Part shown: piece by piece, positions 16,371 through 25,574 of the stretch | Layout: the number at the start of each line of letters is the position of its first letter | Position numbering within the stretch: the stretch's first letter is position 1 | Assembly (NCBI RefSeq): GCF_018024495.1 | Contig: NZ_CP071696.1 | Location: 2,790,001-2,854,000, forward strand | Length of the DNA stretch: 64,000 nt | Direction of reading: 5' to 3' | Origin: Agromyces archimandritae | GTDB lineage: Bacteria; Actinomycetota; Actinomycetes; Actinomycetales; Microbacteriaceae | Notes under the pieces: generated by a model | The model's input: the letters and a program-made list of their open reading frames with translations, nothing else | What the model was told of the DNA's origin: nothing | The model's database searches: none | Position numbers and translations under genes: made by a program

Positions 16371-17990
16371 ATGATCACCCACGAGGTCCTGAACCAGCCC
16401 CCGCCGCTCGTCGACTACGACGCCGCGGCCGTTCCCGTCGTCCGCGAGGCCCTCGAACGAGCCGGCGCCCGGCCCGCCGAGCTCGACGAGGTCGGTCGGG
16501 CCGCCGGCAGCGCCCACGCCCTCGAACTCGGCGACCGCGCGGAACGGAACGCGCCGGTGCTGCGCACCCACGACCGCCACGGGCACCGCATCGACGAAGT
16601 CGACTACGACCCCGCGTACCACGAGCTCATGCGCACCGCCGTCGGGTTCGGCCTGCACGGCTCGCCGTGGGCCTCCACCGACCCGAACGCGCACCTCGTG
16701 CGGGCCGCCAAGTACAGCCTCTGGCAGGCGGTGGACGCCGGGCACGGCTGCCCCGTCACGATGACGTACGCCGCGGTGCCGGCCCTCCGCGCCGACCCGG
16801 AGCTCGCGGCCCGATACACGCCGCTGCTCACGAACGGCTCCTACGAGCCGGGGCTGCGCCCGGCCGCCGAGAAGGCCGGCATCACCGCCGGGATGTCGAT
16901 GACCGAGAAGCAGGGCGGCTCCGACGTGCGCGCCAACACCACCCGCGCCGAGCCGCTTGCCGACGGCACGTACCGCATCGTGGGGCACAAGTGGTTCACC
17001 TCGGCGCCGATGAGCGACATCCTGCTCACCCTCGCCGTCGCCCCCGGCGGCGTCACCTGCTTCGTGCTGCCGCGGGTGCTGCCCGACGGCAGCCGCAACG
17101 CCATCCGGCTGCAGCGGCTGAAGGACAAGCTCGGCAACCGATCCAATGCGAGCAGCGAACTCGAGTACGAGAACGCGATCGGCTGGCGCCTCGGCGAGGA
17201 AGGGCGGGGCGTCCGCACCATCATCGAGATGGTCAACGGCACACGCCTGGACTGCACCCTCGGCACCGCGACGATCATGCGCCACGGCGTGCAGCAGGCG
17301 GTGCATCACGCCGCCCACCGCAGCGCGTTCGGCGCACGCCTCATCGACCAGCCCCTCATGCGGAACGTGCTCGCCGACCTCGCCGTCGAGGCCGAGGCAT
17401 CCACGACCGTCGCGCTCTGGCTCGCCTCGCTCACGGATGCCGCGCTCGCCGGTGACGAGCAGGCCGCCGCGCTGCGGCGCATCGGGCTCGCCGTCTCGAA
17501 GTACTTCGTGTGCAAGCGCGGGCCCGAGCACGCCGCCGAAGCCCTCGAATGCCTCGGCGGCAACGGATACGTCGAGGAGTCGAGGATGCCGCGCATGTAC
17601 CGCGAGACGCCGCTGAACTCGGTCTGGGAGGGCAGCGGCAACGTCGCCGCCCTCGACGCCTTGCGGGCCATGACCCGTCAGCCCGAAACCCTCGAAGCCC
17701 TCCTCGGCTTCCTCCGCGGGGCCGCCGGCGTCGACCGCCGCTACGACGCCTTCATCGGCTCGCTCGAGCGGCACCTCGCCGACCCCGGAACGCTCGAATA
17801 CCGTGCCCGCATCGTCGTCGGCGAGCTCGCGAGAGCCCTGCAGGGCGCGTTGCTCGTCCGACACGGCGACCCCGCCGTCGCCGACGCCTTCGTCGCCTCG
17901 CGCCTGGCCGGCGAGCACGGCGACGCCTACGGCACGCTCGGCACCGGCGCCGATCTCGAGCCGATCATCGCCCGGTACCGCCTGGCCTGA
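16371..17990 (+). CDS. Acyl-CoA dehydrogenase, AidB-like branch
   Basis: The 539-residue flavoprotein is longer than ordinary acyl-CoA dehydrogenases and matches the AidB-type group. The segments GMSMTEKQGGSDVRANTT (about 178-195), HKWFTSAP near 207 and ECLGGNGYVEESRMPRMYRE near 393 are typical. FAD should be held in the middle domain, and the extra C-terminal part (about 430-539) is helical. AidB itself binds DNA and was tied to alkylation damage. Here the setting between a PaaX-like regulator and an AMP-dependent ligase points instead to acyl-CoA oxidation. The catalytic base was not verified. Confidence 0.85.
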   Translation: MITHEVLNQPPPLVDYDAAAVPVVREALERAGARPAELDEVGRAAGSAHALELGDRAERNAPVLRTHDRHGHRIDEVDYDPAYHELMRTAVGFGLHGSPWASTDPNAHLVRAAKYSLWQAVDAGHGCPVTMTYAAVPALRADPELAARYTPLLTNGSYEPGLRPAAEKAGITAGMSMTEKQGGSDVRANTTRAEPLADGTYRIVGHKWFTSAPMSDILLTLAVAPGGVTCFVLPRVLPDGSRNAIRLQRLKDKLGNRSNASSELEYENAIGWRLGEEGRGVRTIIEMVNGTRLDCTLGTATIMRHGVQQAVHHAAHRSAFGARLIDQPLMRNVLADLAVEAEASTTVALWLASLTDAALAGDEQAAALRRIGLAVSKYFVCKRGPEHAAEALECLGGNGYVEESRMPRMYRETPLNSVWEGSGNVAALDALRAMTRQPETLEALLGFLRGAAGVDRRYDAFIGSLERHLADPGTLEYRARIVVGELARALQGALLVRHGDPAVADAFVASRLAGEHGDAYGTLGTGADLEPIIARYRLA

Positions 17991-18084
17991 GCCGGCCGCC
18001 GCGCACCCCGCGCCCGCGCCGCACACCAGCGGCGGCCGCACCCGATCCACCCACCCCACCCACCCACCCCGAAGGGAACCGACA

Positions 18085-19605
18085 ATGGAGCCGACCCCCG
18101 CCCGACTGCTGCGCGAACGCGCACGCCTGAACCCCGACGCGACCGCATACGTCTCCGACGAGCGCCGCATCGACTTCCGCACCGCCGAGCGCGAGGCATC
18201 CGCCCTGGCCGCGCACCTCGACGCGAACGGCGTCGGCGCCGGCGACCGCGTCGTCGTGCTCGCCAAGAACAGCGACTTCCTGGCGACGTCGCTCTTCGCC
18301 GTCTCGTGGCTCGGCGCGATCGCCGTGATCGCGAACTGGCGCCTGCCGGCGGCCGAACTCGCCCACGTCTTCGACGACAGCGAACCGGTCGCCGTGCTCG
18401 CCGACGAGGCCTTCGGTCCGGCGGTGCAGGAGTTGCGGCAGGCGCGCCCCGGCATCCGCCACGTCGTCGTCGACACCGCCGACGACTACCGCGCGATCAT
18501 CGCGGACGCTCGCGCGCACGGCGCGGAGCCGGCCGGCTCGTCCGCCGATGCGGCCGTCATCATGTACACCTCCGGCACGACCGGGCGATCGAAGGGCGCC
18601 GTGCTCACCGGCGCGAACCTGTACTGGTCGGCCGAGGGCATGGTTTCGACGATCCCGTGGGAACCGGGCCACCGCTTCCTCCTCGTCGCCCCCATGTTCC
18701 ACATCGGCGGGCTCGCACCGCTGCTGGCGAACGTGCTGCGCGGCACGGCGACGGTGTTCCTACGCGACTTCGACCCGGCCGCCGTGTGGCGCACCATCGC
18801 GGAAGAGCGCATCACGACCATGATGACCGTGCCGCTCATGCTGCGTGCGCTCACCCACGTCGCCGGCCTCGGACCGGTGGATGCGTCGAGCCTCGTGAAC
18901 GTGACCTGCGGCGGTGCGCCGGTGGCCGACGAGCTGGCCGGAGCCTTCACCGCCGCCGTCGGCGTCCCGGTCCAGCTCGTCTACGGCGTCACCGAGTTCA
19001 CGGGCGCCGTCGCCTTCCGCCTCGGCGGCGAAGGCGCCGCGCACGCCGGCAGCACCGGCCGGGCCGTCTTCGGCGGCGAGCTCGCCGTCGCCGACCCGGC
19101 CACGGGCCAGGCCCTCGCGCCGGGGGAGACCGGCGAAGTGCTCATCCGCGGCCCGCAGCGCTTCGCCGGGTACTGGCGCGACGAAGCATCCACGGCCGCC
19201 GCGATCACCGCCGACGGCTGGTACCGCTCGGGCGACGTCGGCCGCATCGACGAGGACGGCTTCGTACGCCTCGTCGACCGGGTGAAGGACGTCGTCATCA
19301 GCGGCGGCGAGAACATCTACCCCGCCGAGCTCGAGGTGGTGCTTGCCGCCCACCCCGCCGTCGCCGACGTCGCCGTCGTCGGCCGCCCCGACGAGACCTG
19401 GGGCGAGGTGCCGATCGCCTTCGTCGTCGCCGCTCCGGGAACGGCCGCCGAGGGCCTGGAGGCCGAGCTCGTCGAGGCATGCCGTGCGAAGCTCGCCGGC
19501 TACAAGACGCCCAAGGCGATCCGGTTCGTCGAGGCGATCCCGCGCAACACCCTCGGCAAGGTCCTGAAACGGCAGCTGCGCGACGAGGAGCGGGCCGCGG
19601 CCTGA
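18085..19605 (+). CDS. AMP-dependent acyl-CoA synthetase (long/medium-chain fatty acid-CoA ligase type)
   Basis: The 506-residue ANL-superfamily enzyme activates a carboxylic acid to its CoA ester through an acyl-AMP. The P-loop YTSGTTGRSKGAV is near residue 161. The GWYRSGDVGRIDEDGF segment near 380 and the hinge DRVKDVVISGGENIYPAELE near 400 are well kept. The catalytic Lys is in NTLGKVLKR near the C-terminus. The start ATG has GAAGGGA upstream. It follows the acyl-CoA dehydrogenase after about 95 bases of low-complexity CCCACC-rich sequence, so it is probably in the same regulon. The acyl chain preference cannot be read. Confidence 0.88.
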   Translation: MEPTPARLLRERARLNPDATAYVSDERRIDFRTAEREASALAAHLDANGVGAGDRVVVLAKNSDFLATSLFAVSWLGAIAVIANWRLPAAELAHVFDDSEPVAVLADEAFGPAVQELRQARPGIRHVVVDTADDYRAIIADARAHGAEPAGSSADAAVIMYTSGTTGRSKGAVLTGANLYWSAEGMVSTIPWEPGHRFLLVAPMFHIGGLAPLLANVLRGTATVFLRDFDPAAVWRTIAEERITTMMTVPLMLRALTHVAGLGPVDASSLVNVTCGGAPVADELAGAFTAAVGVPVQLVYGVTEFTGAVAFRLGGEGAAHAGSTGRAVFGGELAVADPATGQALAPGETGEVLIRGPQRFAGYWRDEASTAAAITADGWYRSGDVGRIDEDGFVRLVDRVKDVVISGGENIYPAELEVVLAAHPAVADVAVVGRPDETWGEVPIAFVVAAPGTAAEGLEAELVEACRAKLAGYKTPKAIRFVEAIPRNTLGKVLKRQLRDEERAAA

Positions 19606-19616
19606 GCACGTCCAGA

Positions 19617-19660
19617 CGAACGCGGCCCGGCATCCACCGATGGATGCCGGGCCGCGTTCG
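19617..19660. terminator. Strong bidirectional hairpin terminator
   Basis: Two 20-base arms (19617-19636 and 19641-19660), perfectly complementary around the loop CCGA, form a very stable stem between the convergent acyl-CoA ligase and greA genes. There is no long T-run. Its symmetry and position fit a terminator serving both directions. Confidence 0.8.
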
Positions 19661-19675
19661 TCGAATGCGACGCGC

Positions 19676-20158
19676 TCAGTTGCCGCCCCAGGTCTCCACG
19701 CCCGTGATCTTCACGGCGATGTCACGGCCGTTGGGGGCCTGGTAGCTCGTCTCGTCGCCGATCTTCAGGCCCAGGATGGCCTCGCCGAGCGGGCTCTGCT
19801 CGCTGTAGACCGACAACTCCGAGTCGCCGGCGATCTCACGGCTGCCGATGAGGAAGGTCGTCGGGTCGCCGGCGATCTCGGCGGTGATCACGGTGCCCGA
19901 CTCGACGACGCCCGTCGAGACCGGCGCCTCGCCGACCTGGGCGTGCTTCAGCAGCTCGGCGAGCTGACGGATGCGGGCCTCCTGCTTGCCCTGCTCGTCC
20001 TTGGCGGCGTGGTACCCGCCGTTCTCCTTGAGATCGCCCTCTTCGCGAGCCGCTTCGATGCGTTTGGCGATCTCTTCCCGCCCCGTCGTGCTGAGCTCCT
20101 CGAGCTCGGCGGCGAGCCGGTCGTATGCGTCCTGGGTGAGCCAGGTGACGGCAGCCAT
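19676..20158 (-). CDS. greA: Transcription elongation factor GreA
   Basis: The 160-residue protein has the two GreA parts. The first is an N-terminal coiled coil that reaches into the RNA polymerase channel (about 8-78, with the tip region EAAREEGDLKENGGYHAAKD around 40-60 carrying the acidic Asp and Glu that stimulate RNA cleavage). The second is a C-terminal FKBP-like domain ending SYQAPNGRDIAVKITGVE. It rescues backtracked polymerase. I chose ATG 20158 because GGGAG lies five bases upstream; a GTG two codons earlier is possible. It is a single gene next to a strong terminator. Confidence 0.92.
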   Translation of the reverse strand: MAAVTWLTQDAYDRLAAELEELSTTGREEIAKRIEAAREEGDLKENGGYHAAKDEQGKQEARIRQLAELLKHAQVGEAPVSTGVVESGTVITAEIAGDPTTFLIGSREIAGDSELSVYSEQSPLGEAILGLKIGDETSYQAPNGRDIAVKITGVETWGGN

Positions 20159-20215
20159 ATCCACTCCCGTGATAGACGTGACGCCCTGGCGGACTGCCAG
20201 GGCGAATGACCCATG

Positions 20216-20617
20216 TTAGGTGAGCCAGCAGTGCGAAATCAAACCCGTGTTCGCCTCCTGGGCGACGCGGACCGTTTCGGTGAAGGTGCGCAGCGGCCGC
20301 TCGGAGGCGGGGATCTCGACGACCTTCCAGCCGACGACGGCGAACTCCTCGTTCAGGGCCTGCACGGCGCAGGCCGTGTCGGTGCCGACCGGCACCGAGA
20401 GCTGCCACGTCACATCCACCGCCCGCTCGTCGTTGCGGAGGGTGTGGCCGAGGTCTTTCGCCTGGATCTGCGTCGGCGAGTCGAGGCCGGCCCAGATCAC
20501 CCAGGCGATGACCGCGAGGGCCGCGAAGACCCCGCCGCCGGCCAGCAGGAGCACGTCACGTCGGCGGCGCTTCGGGGTGCGCCCGTAGCGCGCGGAGATG
20601 GCGTCGGAAGCAGTCAC
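20216..20617 (-). CDS. DUF4307 family single-pass membrane protein
   Basis: The 133-residue protein begins with a basic cytoplasmic stretch (RYGRTPKRRRRDV), then one membrane helix (about 23-45) and an extracellular domain of about 85 residues containing a possible disulfide pair (Cys in TACAVQAL and in SHCWLT). This is the actinobacterial DUF4307 pattern, often next to greA and the mycothiol conjugate amidase gene. Function is not known. The start is a GTG; it is divergent from the next small membrane protein gene. Confidence 0.78.
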   Translation of the reverse strand: MTASDAISARYGRTPKRRRRDVLLLAGGGVFAALAVIAWVIWAGLDSPTQIQAKDLGHTLRNDERAVDVTWQLSVPVGTDTACAVQALNEEFAVVGWKVVEIPASERPLRTFTETVRVAQEANTGLISHCWLT

Positions 20618-20685
20618 AGGGGGTTCCTCGATCGGATCGATTAGGCTCGGGACTAGCTTATTCGCGCGCTCCTGAAAGAGGTCCC

Positions 20686-21060
20686 ATGACCGCCATGCTC
20701 GCCGGATTCACCGATACGGCCGTCCGGTTCGAGGGCTTCGCGGCTCGTCTCGCCGCGGAGGAGGACTTCGATCCGAACGATGTGACCCCCGGCGTCGTCG
20801 GCTTCATCGTCACCTTCCTCATCGCGATCGTCGTCGTGCTCCTCATCATCGACATGGTGCGCCGCATCCGCCGCACGAACTACCGTGCCGAGGTGCGCGA
20901 GCGCCTCGCGGCCGAAGCGGCGGCGCGTGACGACGAGCTCGGTGCGGGCGACGGGCAGGCGGTGGATGCCGGTGAGGCGCCCGGCCCCGGTGCGGATGCG
21001 CCGGCGCGCCCCGACGAGCCGGGCGAGGCCGGCCCGGCCGAGGGCCCGACGGGCCGCTGA
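20686..21060 (+). CDS. Small single-pass membrane protein, hypothetical
   Basis: The 124-residue protein has an N-terminal amphipathic region, one strong membrane helix at about 45-65 (VVGFIVTFLIAIVVVLLIID), a basic stop-transfer RRIRRTNYR, then a charged and Pro/Gly/Ala-rich disordered tail. It resembles conserved small actinobacterial membrane proteins found in the greA/DUF4307/UppS neighbourhood, but no function is known to me. GC3 is high, as in the other real genes here. The ATG follows GAAAGAGG. Confidence 0.7.
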   Translation: MTAMLAGFTDTAVRFEGFAARLAAEEDFDPNDVTPGVVGFIVTFLIAIVVVLLIIDMVRRIRRTNYRAEVRERLAAEAAARDDELGAGDGQAVDAGEAPGPGADAPARPDEPGEAGPAEGPTGR

Positions 21061-21099
21061 GCGCACGCCGGGCCCCGCCCGGCTCGCGCGCTACGCCGC

Positions 21100-21936
21100 T
21101 CAGCCCGCGTGGTACGCGGGCGCGAGGGCGATGAGCAGCACCGCCGCCCAGTGGCACATGAACGCGACCACCGTGCACACGTGGAAGATCTCGTGGAAGC
21201 CGAAACGACCCGGCCACGGGTTCGGCTTCTTGATGCCGTAGACGACCGCGCCGGCCGTGTAGAACAGCCCGCCGACGAGCACGAGCACCATCATGGCGAC
21301 GTTCGCGTTCACGAGGTCGACGATGTACATCATCGCCGCCCAGCCGAGCAGCACGTAGATCGGCACGTACAGCCAGCGCGGCGCCGTGATCCAGAACACG
21401 CGGAAGCCGATGCCGAGCAGGGCCCCGCCCCAGACGAAGCCGAGCAGCAGCCAGCCCTTGTCCGGCGGCAGGGCGAGGATCGCCAGCGGCGTGTAGGTGC
21501 CGGCGATGAGCAGGAAGATGTTCGCGTGGTCGATCCGTTTCAGGATCATCTTCGTCCGGGGCTTCCAGTTGAAGCGGTGGTACAGGGCCGAGTTGCCGAA
21601 CAGCAGCATCGAGGTCAGCATGAACACGGCCGAAGCCCACTTCGCCGGCGCGCCGTGGGCGAGGGAGATCAGCACGATGCCCGCCGCGATCGTGACGGGG
21701 AAGGTGCCGGCGTGGATCCACCCGCGCCAGGTGGGCTTGATCTCGACGGCCGCATCGGCGTCGGCGGCGTCGAGCAGGGGGATGTTCGGCAGCTGCGGGC
21801 CGCCGTCGGCGGCTGCGGGGGAGTGTTCGGCATCCATCGCGGGATCCTTCCGGCCTCCGGCCGGGCCCGGATGGTCCTCCGCCGAACGCTCGAGGACGTC
21901 GGCAGCGGGGGATTCGGGCGTTTTCCGGGGGCTCAT
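21100..21936 (-). CDS. Hemolysin III family / TrhA-like membrane protein
   Basis: The 278-residue protein has a hydrophilic N-terminus of about 75 residues followed by seven membrane helices, as in the PAQR/HlyIII superfamily. The family's probable metal-binding motifs are present: SALYHRF near 128, DHANIFLLIAGTYTP near 148 and a C-terminal FHEIFHVCTVVAFMCHW. TrhA members are linked to membrane energetics and lipid homeostasis rather than haemolysis. I chose ATG 21936 over an upstream ATG because the extra residues are not conserved in character. It is divergently transcribed from uppS. Confidence 0.86.
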   Translation of the reverse strand: MSPRKTPESPAADVLERSAEDHPGPAGGRKDPAMDAEHSPAAADGGPQLPNIPLLDAADADAAVEIKPTWRGWIHAGTFPVTIAAGIVLISLAHGAPAKWASAVFMLTSMLLFGNSALYHRFNWKPRTKMILKRIDHANIFLLIAGTYTPLAILALPPDKGWLLLGFVWGGALLGIGFRVFWITAPRWLYVPIYVLLGWAAMMYIVDLVNANVAMMVLVLVGGLFYTAGAVVYGIKKPNPWPGRFGFHEIFHVCTVVAFMCHWAAVLLIALAPAYHAG

Positions 21937-22007
21937 GCACTCAGGGTAGGACCGGAGCATCACGATCGGCTGTGAGGGAGGGCGCCCTGGAGCGGTAGCG
22001 TGGTCGC

Positions 22008-22793
22008 GTGAAATCTGGTGATCGGTCGGCCGGGCGCGGCATCCTCTACCGCCTCTACGAGTCGCGCCTCGAACGCGGCCTCGACCAGGCGGCGCTGCCG
22101 GAGCACGTCGCGATGATCATCGACGGCAACCGGCGCTGGGCGAAGCAGCTCGGCTACGAGACCGCCGCCCACGGGCACCGCGCCGGCGCGGCGAAGATGC
22201 TCGAGTTCCTCGAATGGTGCGACGACGCCGGCATCCGCGTCGTGACCCTGTACCTGCTCTCCAGCGACAACCTCGTCAGCCGCGAGGCGCCCGAACTCGG
22301 CGACCTCGTCGAGATCATCGCAGGGCTCGCGCAGGCGGTCTCCGAGAACCGCGACTGGCGCGTCCAGCACGTCGGCTCCGACGCGGGGCTGCCCGCGTCG
22401 CTCGTGGCCGCGCTGGATGCCGCCGAGGAGCGTACCGCGGGCAACACCGGGCTGCACGTCAACCTCGCCGTCGGCTACGGCGGGCGCACCGAGATCACCG
22501 ACGCCATGCGATCCATCGTCGCCGACCATCATGCCGAGGGCCGCAGCCTCGAAGACCTCGCCGAGCGCCTCACCCCCGAACTCATCGGCGAGCACCTCTA
22601 CACCGGCGGGCAGCCCGACCCCGACCTCGTGATCCGCACCTCGGGCGAGCAGAGGCTCAGCGACTTCATGCTCTGGCAGTCGGCCCACAGCGAGTTCTAT
22701 TTCGTCGAGGCCCTCGGCCCCGACCTGCGGCGCGTCGACTTCCTGCGCGCCCTCCGCGACTACTCGACGCGGAACCGCCGTTTCGGCGGCTGA
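22008..22793 (+). CDS. uppS: Isoprenyl transferase (cis-prenyltransferase, UppS family)
   Basis: The 261-residue enzyme condenses isopentenyl diphosphate in cis to make polyprenyl diphosphate for cell-wall lipid carriers. The catalytic Asp is Asp39 in MIIDGNRRW. The segments HGHRAGAAKMLEF (about 55), LYLLSSDNLVSRE (about 80) and PDLVIRTSGEQRLSDFMLWQSAHSE near 210, cited here as a region, match the family. Actinobacteria often carry two such enzymes, a short-chain and a long-chain form; which one this is cannot be told. The start is a GTG at 22008 without a strong ribosome site. Confidence 0.9.
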   Translation: MKSGDRSAGRGILYRLYESRLERGLDQAALPEHVAMIIDGNRRWAKQLGYETAAHGHRAGAAKMLEFLEWCDDAGIRVVTLYLLSSDNLVSREAPELGDLVEIIAGLAQAVSENRDWRVQHVGSDAGLPASLVAALDAAEERTAGNTGLHVNLAVGYGGRTEITDAMRSIVADHHAEGRSLEDLAERLTPELIGEHLYTGGQPDPDLVIRTSGEQRLSDFMLWQSAHSEFYFVEALGPDLRRVDFLRALRDYSTRNRRFGG

Positions 22794-22870
22794 ACGCGAC
22801 GCGCCCGCTCCGCCCGGACCCCCGGGATTCTGGGAGACTGGACCGAGCCACCGAGACGAAAGGCACGCGA

Positions 22871-23989
22871 GTGACGATCGACGAGTTCAACGCGGGATTC
22901 CCCGAGGAACCGGGCTACCTCGACTACGGTCGCGTCGGCCCCCTCTCGACGACCGCCGCTGAGGAGACGCTCGCCCTCACCCAGGTGCTGCAGCGGGCCC
23001 GCTACGGCAGCATGGACGTCTTCGGGGAGCAGGATGCGCGCCTGCGGCGGGCCGTCGCGGGCGTCACGGGCTTCGCCGACGACCGGATCGTCTTCCAGCC
23101 GAACACCACCACCGGCCTCATGCACGCCATGTTCGGCCTCACCGGCGACGTGCTGCTGTCGGCCGAGGAGTTCCCGAGCCTGCCGATCGCGGCCGTCCGC
23201 GCCGAGGAGGCGCTGCACGCGGCGAAACCGATCTGGCTCGAAACCGATCACGGCCGCGTCACCGCCGGGCAGATCCGGGAGCAGCTGACGGCATCCACCG
23301 TCGCCGTCGCCGTGAGCCTCGTCGACTCCCGCACCGGCTATCTCGCCGACCTTGAGGGCATCCGGCAGGTCATCGGCGACCGGCTGCTCATCGTCGACGC
23401 CATCCAGGGCTTCGGGGTCGCCGACGCCGCCTGGGAGGCCGCCGACGTCATCGCCACCGGCGGGCAGAAGTGGGTACGCGCCGGCTGGGGGACCGGCTTC
23501 CTCGCCCTCTCCGACCGGGCGGCCGAGCGCCTCACACCCGTGTTCTCGGGCTTCACCGGTACCGAGGAGGACGAGCCCTGGGGCTTCGTGCCGCCGCCTG
23601 CGCCCGGCGCCCGGGCGTTCCGCGTCACGAACCCCGACCCGATCGCCGCCGCCCGCTTCGCCGCGGCCCTCGAGGAGATCGCCGCGGTCGGCATCGACGT
23701 CATCTCGGCCGCCGTCGCCGAACGGGTCAGCCGCGTCATCGACCTCGCCGACGAGTTCGGCGTCGCCGTCGCCTCCTCGCGCGACGAGCGTGAGCGGGCC
23801 GGGATCGTCATCCTCGAACCGCCCGCCGAGCAGGTCACGCTCCTCACCGCATCCCTGCACAACCACGGCGTTTCGGCCACGACCCGGCAGGGTCGTGTGC
23901 GGCTCTCCGTGCACTCCGCGACGAACGAGGAGACGCTCGACATGCTCCGCGGCGCCCTCGTGTCGTACTCGACGGCCGCCGCCTACTGA
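22871..23989 (+). CDS. Aminotransferase class V-fold PLP protein
   Basis: The 372-residue protein has the class V (NifS/CsdA-like) fold. A substrate-binding YLDYGRVGPLS start lies at about 16-26, FQPNTTTGLMHAMFGL around 77, and VDAIQGFGV near 175 supplies the PLP-binding Asp. The PLP Lys is in ATGGQKWVRAGWGTGF near residue 202. Cysteine desulfurases have a catalytic Cys loop; I see none, so desulfuration is unlikely. A kynureninase-, isopenicillin epimerase- or transaminase-like reaction is possible. It starts with GTG and is followed by the PhoH2 gene. Confidence 0.8.
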   Translation: MTIDEFNAGFPEEPGYLDYGRVGPLSTTAAEETLALTQVLQRARYGSMDVFGEQDARLRRAVAGVTGFADDRIVFQPNTTTGLMHAMFGLTGDVLLSAEEFPSLPIAAVRAEEALHAAKPIWLETDHGRVTAGQIREQLTASTVAVAVSLVDSRTGYLADLEGIRQVIGDRLLIVDAIQGFGVADAAWEAADVIATGGQKWVRAGWGTGFLALSDRAAERLTPVFSGFTGTEEDEPWGFVPPPAPGARAFRVTNPDPIAAARFAAALEEIAAVGIDVISAAVAERVSRVIDLADEFGVAVASSRDERERAGIVILEPPAEQVTLLTASLHNHGVSATTRQGRVRLSVHSATNEETLDMLRGALVSYSTAAAY

Positions 23990-24174
23990 GCTCCGCTGCG
24001 GCCGGGCTGTGAGCCGGCATCCGCACCGCGTGTCGTGCCGGTGGATGCCGTGGGTGCCGTCGTACCTTCGAGGCATCGGGCAAGGTGCCCGATCGAGCCG
24101 GCCTCGAACCGCTCGATGAGAGGACCGCGAACCGGCTCGCACCACCGGGCGGAAGCTCGGGAACGGGAGTGGTC

Positions 24175-25566
24175 GTGACCTCTGTCGGAACGCCGAAATC
24201 GACCGATCGAACGGAAGGGGCCGGCGCCGGCCCGGCATCCGCACCCCGCCGCGAGGCCCCGCCGGCCGCCGCGACCGCCGAGCGCAGCTACGTGCTCGAC
24301 ACCTCGGTGCTGCTCAGCGATCCGCGCGCGATCTTCCGCTTCGCCGAGCACGCCGTCATCCTGCCGGTCGTCGTCATCACCGAGCTCGAGGCCAAGCGCA
24401 ACGACCCCGAGATCGGCTTCTTCGCCCGGCAGGCTCTGCGCATCCTCGACGAACTGCGCGTCGAGCACGAACGGCTCGACTTCCCGATCCCCGTCGGCGA
24501 GGGCGGATCCCTCCGCGTCGAACTGAACCACACCGATCCGTCGCTGCTGCCGTCGGGCCTCCGCCTCGGCGACAACGACTCCCGCATCCTCGCCTGCGCG
24601 CTCAACCTGCAGCAGGACGGGGTGGCCGTCACGGTCGTCTCCAAGGACCTGCCGCTCCGGGTGAAGGCGGCATCCATCGGCGTGGATGCCGCGGAATACC
24701 TCGCCGAACTGGCGCCCGAATCGGGCTGGACCGGCATGGCCGAGCTCGCCCTCGGCGCCCAGGAGATGGCGCGCCTCTACGAGCACGAGGAGCTCGACCT
24801 CGACGGCGCGGAGGGCCAGCCCGTGAACACGGGGCTCGTCATCCAGTCCGAACGGGGTTCGGCCCTCGGCCGGGTGGTGGATGCCGGCCGGGTCCGCCTC
24901 GTCCGCGGCGACCGGGACGTGTTCGGCCTGCACGGCCGCTCGGCCGAGCAGCGCCTCGCGATCGACCTGCTGCTCGACCCCGAGATCGGCATCGTCTCCC
25001 TCGGCGGGCGGGCCGGCACCGGCAAGTCCGCGCTCGCCCTCTGCGCCGGCCTCGAAGCCGTGCTCGAGCGCCGCCAGCACAAGCGGATCATGGTGTTCCG
25101 CCCGCTCTACGCCGTCGGCGGGCAGGAGCTCGGCTATCTGCCGGGGGACCAGGGCGAGAAGATGAACCCGTGGGCGCAGGCCGTCTACGACACCCTCGGC
25201 TCGGTCGTCTCCGACAACGTCATCGACGAGGTCGAATCGCGCGGGATCCTCGAGGTGCTGCCGCTGACCCACATCCGCGGCCGGTCGCTGCACGACGCCT
25301 TCGTGATCGTCGACGAAGCCCAGTCCCTCGAACGCAACGTGCTCCTCACGGTGCTCAGCCGCGTCGGGCAGAACTCGAAGGTCGTGCTCACGCACGACGT
25401 CGCCCAGCGCGACAACCTCCGCGTCGGCCGCCACGACGGCGTCGCCTCGGTCATCGAGACCCTGAAGGGCCACCCGCTCTTCGCGCACATCACCCTCACC
25501 CGCTCGGAGCGTTCGGCGATCGCCGCCCTCGTCGCCGAGGTCCTCGACGTCAACGAGCTGAGCTGA
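24175..25566 (+). CDS. PhoH2-type protein: PIN ribonuclease domain fused to PhoH ATPase/helicase
   Basis: The 463-residue protein joins an N-terminal PIN domain (about 35-180, beginning [12 protein letters not shown] with acidic residues for metal binding) to a PhoH P-loop ATPase. The Walker A motif is [13 protein letters not shown] near residue 277 and the Walker B motif VIVDEAQSL near 378. Mycobacterial PhoH2 homologues unwind and cleave RNA. I chose the GTG at 24175 because GGGAG lies five bases upstream; starts at 24169 or 24085 are possible, and the extra residues look non-conserved. It is followed nine bases later by a hypothetical membrane protein. Confidence 0.88.
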   Translation: MTSVGTPKSTDRTEGAGAGPASAPRREAPPAAATAERSYVLDTSVLLSDPRAIFRFAEHAVILPVVVITELEAKRNDPEIGFFARQALRILDELRVEHERLDFPIPVGEGGSLRVELNHTDPSLLPSGLRLGDNDSRILACALNLQQDGVAVTVVSKDLPLRVKAASIGVDAAEYLAELAPESGWTGMAELALGAQEMARLYEHEELDLDGAEGQPVNTGLVIQSERGSALGRVVDAGRVRLVRGDRDVFGLHGRSAEQRLAIDLLLDPEIGIVSLGGRAGTGKSALALCAGLEAVLERRQHKRIMVFRPLYAVGGQELGYLPGDQGEKMNPWAQAVYDTLGSVVSDNVIDEVESRGILEVLPLTHIRGRSLHDAFVIVDEAQSLERNVLLTVLSRVGQNSKVVLTHDVAQRDNLRVGRHDGVASVIETLKGHPLFAHITLTRSERSAIAALVAEVLDVNELS

Positions 25567-25574
25567 GCTGATAC

